From Lachnospiraceae bacterium (GTDB lineage: Bacteria > Bacillota > Clostridia > Lachnospirales > Lachnospiraceae), in NCBI GenBank assembly GCA_017958465.1, contig JAGDCQ010000025.1:1-5666 (forward strand): a DNA stretch of 5,666 nt, read 5' to 3'. Shown here piece by piece: positions 4,086-5,666 of this stretch (the stretch's first letter is position 1; each line of letters starts with the position of its first letter). Below the pieces are notes generated by a model. That model was not told the DNA's origin. It was given only the letters and a program-made list of their open reading frames with translations, and did not search any database. The position numbers were made by a program, and so were the translations under genes.

Positions 4086-5666
4086 TTATCCTTTCCCGGC
4101 CTTTTTCTTTTTCGTTACCACAACTGCTGTTACAACACCTGCGATAACAAGCGCCGTTCCGACTCCCGCTATTATGAGGATGACCGTAAGCGGATTGATG
4201 CCGTGCTCTGGCTCCCTGTCTCCTTTTCCCGGCTTTCCGGTAGGCTCCTTTTGCCCGGGGTCTTTGCCGTTTCCCGTGCCGCCGTTGGCTATTATCGATC
4301 CTCCCGCAGCCTTTCCGTTATAGCCTAAAACATTGTCAGAGACTGTGAGAGTTATCTTGCTTTCCGCAGAAAGAGCAGCCGCATCACCGGTAACCTTAAA
4401 CTTCGTTGCAAGGAGCTTTCCGCCGCACACAGGCGTATGCGAAGGGCTTACCTCTCCGTCCACAGCCTCAAAAGCATAGCCGCCCTTGAATCCGTCGGCA
4501 CTGAACCCGATATTCCCCGTGGTTACCGTATCTGTCTGCACATATTTATCAAACACAAGATACCAGCCGCCGTTCTCGTACTGCAGGCTGCCCATGGGTC
4601 TTAAGGGTGAAGCGAGCGGGATGTTCACATCCAGCTGGGGCGGAAGCACCGGCAGGCAGTTCACGCCGTTCACTGCTACAGTTGCGTTGGGATCTGCATC
4701 CGACGAACCTTCAAGGTATCCGTCCTTGTAAACCCTAACAAACCAGTTTCCTTCGGGAACGTCCCATGCGTATCTGCCGGTCCCGTCTGAAGTAAGGGGG
4801 TTCACCTGACCGTAATCCGCAGCTTCAAAAAGCTCGTTTCCGTTCCTGTAAAGAGTGACTGTCGCGCCTTCCACAACGTTTGAAAGCACAGCTTCGTAAA
4901 CAATACCCGAAGGGTCGATGATTGGCTCGAATTCCTCCGAATCCTCATCCTTGACAGGTTTCTTGTTTTTTATGCTCTCTTCCAGGATCTTTTGAATATA
5001 ATAATCCGATATCTTTCCGTCGGCATAATCCTTGTAAAGCTGGAGCATTGCGTCTTTAGTTAAGCCGGTGAGCAGCTGGAATTCGCGCATAGCCTCCGTA
5101 ACGCTCTGCTGTGCGTAGGACCAGGCTGACGCCGAGTGGGCGTTGATCTCCTCCATCATAGGGCCTGAGATCAGTTCGGTAGCCTTGCCGATGGCTGCGA
5201 TCTCCGGTCCGCCCTTCTGGATAGCCCAGTTTGCAAGGGAAAGGGCTACGGACTGGCCAAGTGCGTCGCATTGCATCTCATTTGCCCTGTTAAGGTCATT
5301 TATAGCGTTGGAAACACTGCCGTTAAGCTTCCGGGTATCGACCTTATCGTCGATCTGCATGGCGGCTCTTGTAAAGAACGAAAGCATTGCCCTGTCGTTG
5401 TCCGCCTGGGCGCTCTTCCTGTTGTAATCCACTGCCGCGGCGCCTGTCTGATAGATAGTGTAAAGGTCGCCGACACCTACATAATCGGTGATCCACGCGA
5501 GAGGGGCGGTAGCCGTGCTTCTAAGGAGCAGGCCCTTCACTACAGGGTTTAAGGCATCCAGGGCTATATCTCTTGCCTGGTCGCCGATAGCACCGATAAC
5601 GGCTGTTTTTATGACAGTATCGCCCGCAAAAGATGCCACTTCTCCGTCAGGCATCAAAATGCCTTC
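4086..5666 (-). CDS. Modular cell-surface protein with C-terminal membrane anchor, 5' end probably outside window
   Basis: 526 codons are visible, in frame to the right edge (residues counted from the GAA at 5666). Residues 1 to about 245 are Ala-rich, mostly helical by composition and not recognised. An acidic stretch (KDEDSEEFEP, about 239-248) leads to a module at about 250-353 with DPSGIVYEAV, GATVTLYRNG, NPLTSDGTGRYAWDVPEG and LPPQLDVNIPL. This resembles the carboxypeptidase-regulatory or prealbumin-like fold seen in clostridial surface proteins. Next comes an SbsA-type Ig-like module at about 356-453 (WYLVFDKYVQTDTVTTGNI, ITLTVSDNVLGYNGKA). A Gly/Pro/Lys linker (about 462-490) precedes one transmembrane helix (about 492-518) and the tail KKKKAGKG. 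The predicted topology is outside to inside with a short cytoplasmic tail. No LPXTG motif is seen. An ATG at 5654 has a GAAGG 7 nt before it, so a start there cannot be excluded, but it would lack a signal peptide, so a start upstream of the window is more likely. Ligand or function is unknown. Confidence 0.85.
   Translation of the reverse strand, partial: EGILMPDGEVASFAGDTVIKTAVIGAIGDQARDIALDALNPVVKGLLLRSTATAPLAWITDYVGVGDLYTIYQTGAAAVDYNRKSAQADNDRAMLSFFTRAAMQIDDKVDTRKLNGSVSNAINDLNRANEMQCDALGQSVALSLANWAIQKGGPEIAAIGKATELISGPMMEEINAHSASAWSYAQQSVTEAMREFQLLTGLTKDAMLQLYKDYADGKISDYYIQKILEESIKNKKPVKDEDSEEFEPIIDPSGIVYEAVLSNVVEGATVTLYRNGNELFEAADYGQVNPLTSDGTGRYAWDVPEGNWFVRVYKDGYLEGSSDADPNATVAVNGVNCLPVLPPQLDVNIPLASPLRPMGSLQYENGGWYLVFDKYVQTDTVTTGNIGFSADGFKGGYAFEAVDGEVSPSHTPVCGGKLLATKFKVTGDAAALSAESKITLTVSDNVLGYNGKAAGGSIIANGGTGNGKDPGQKEPTGKPGKGDREPEHGINPLTVILIIAGVGTALVIAGVVTAVVVTKKKKAGKG
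4089..4094 (-). promoter_or_regulatory. Ribosome binding site of the AKR gene inside the end of the surface-protein gene
   Basis: AAAGGA on the minus strand lies within the last codons of the surface protein, with about 6 nt between its AGG and the GTG at 4083. The stop TAA (4088-4086) falls between the site and the start codon. This layout favours translation of the reductase by ribosomes finishing the upstream gene, which fits the weaker GTG start. Confidence 0.65.
4113..4193 (-). other. C-terminal transmembrane anchor of the surface protein
   Basis: The encoded 27 residues start at PLTVILIIAGV and end at TAVVVT, an uninterrupted hydrophobic helix rich in Val, Ile, Ala and Gly. Four Lys residues follow it directly, a strong stop-transfer signal by the positive-inside rule. 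The preceding linker is rich in Gly, Pro and charged residues, as in wall-spanning spacers. No sortase sorting motif is visible before the helix, so anchoring by the helix itself is the simpler reading. Confidence 0.85.

Noticed and set aside
5654..5657. TTG at 5657 or ATG at 5654 as the true start of the surface protein
   Set aside because: The frame is open to the window edge, and a start here would leave an anchored, Ig-bearing protein with no signal peptide. The GAAGG before the ATG keeps this possible but less likely.
1..5666. tRNA, rRNA, CRISPR, insertion sequence or riboswitch
   Set aside because: The window is nearly filled by five coding regions. The only gaps of note are 45 and 68 nt, with no repeat-spacer pattern, transposase motifs or room for a structured RNA.

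Overview
The window reads as chromosomal DNA of a Gram-positive anaerobe of the Clostridia, most likely Lachnospiraceae-like. This is inferred from protein style, not from a marker gene. The signs are a Thr/Pro-linker lipoprotein carrying an M16C peptidase, a surface protein with a prealbumin-like module and a C-terminal membrane anchor, a ferredoxin-fused aldo/keto reductase, a cytoplasmic GH43 enzyme, and strong AGGAGG-type ribosome binding sites. All five genes lie on the minus strand. No plus-strand gene, RNA gene, mobile element or CRISPR array could be supported.

In transcription order (right to left): (1) 5666-4086 is the 3' part of a surface protein: an alpha-helix-rich region, a carboxypeptidase-regulatory/prealbumin-like module, an SbsA-type Ig-like module, a Gly/Pro/Lys linker, one transmembrane helix and a Lys-rich tail. 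Its 5' end most likely lies outside the window. (2) 4083-3049 is an aldo/keto reductase with a C-terminal two-cluster ferredoxin domain, starting at GTG 2 nt after the surface-protein stop. (3) 3003-2047 is a GH43-family glycosidase without a signal peptide. (4) 2042-1128 is a CorA-type divalent-cation transporter whose ribosome binding site overlaps the GH43 stop codon. (5) After a 68-nt gap holding an extended -10 promoter and an AT-rich palindrome, 1059-1 encodes the N-terminal third of a lipoprotein M16C metallopeptidase with its zinc site intact. It runs off the left edge.

The first four genes are packed with gaps of 2, 45 and 4 nt and no visible terminator, so they could be one transcript; the M16C gene appears to have its own promoter and may also receive read-through. 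Functionally the set is mixed: envelope display, redox, intracellular oligosaccharide trimming, Mg2+ or related cation transport, and extracytoplasmic peptide degradation. A shared pathway is plausible only for the AKR and GH43 pair, and weakly. I see no clear new defence or mobile system. The most open questions are the unrecognised helical region of the surface protein and the palindrome over the M16C promoter.
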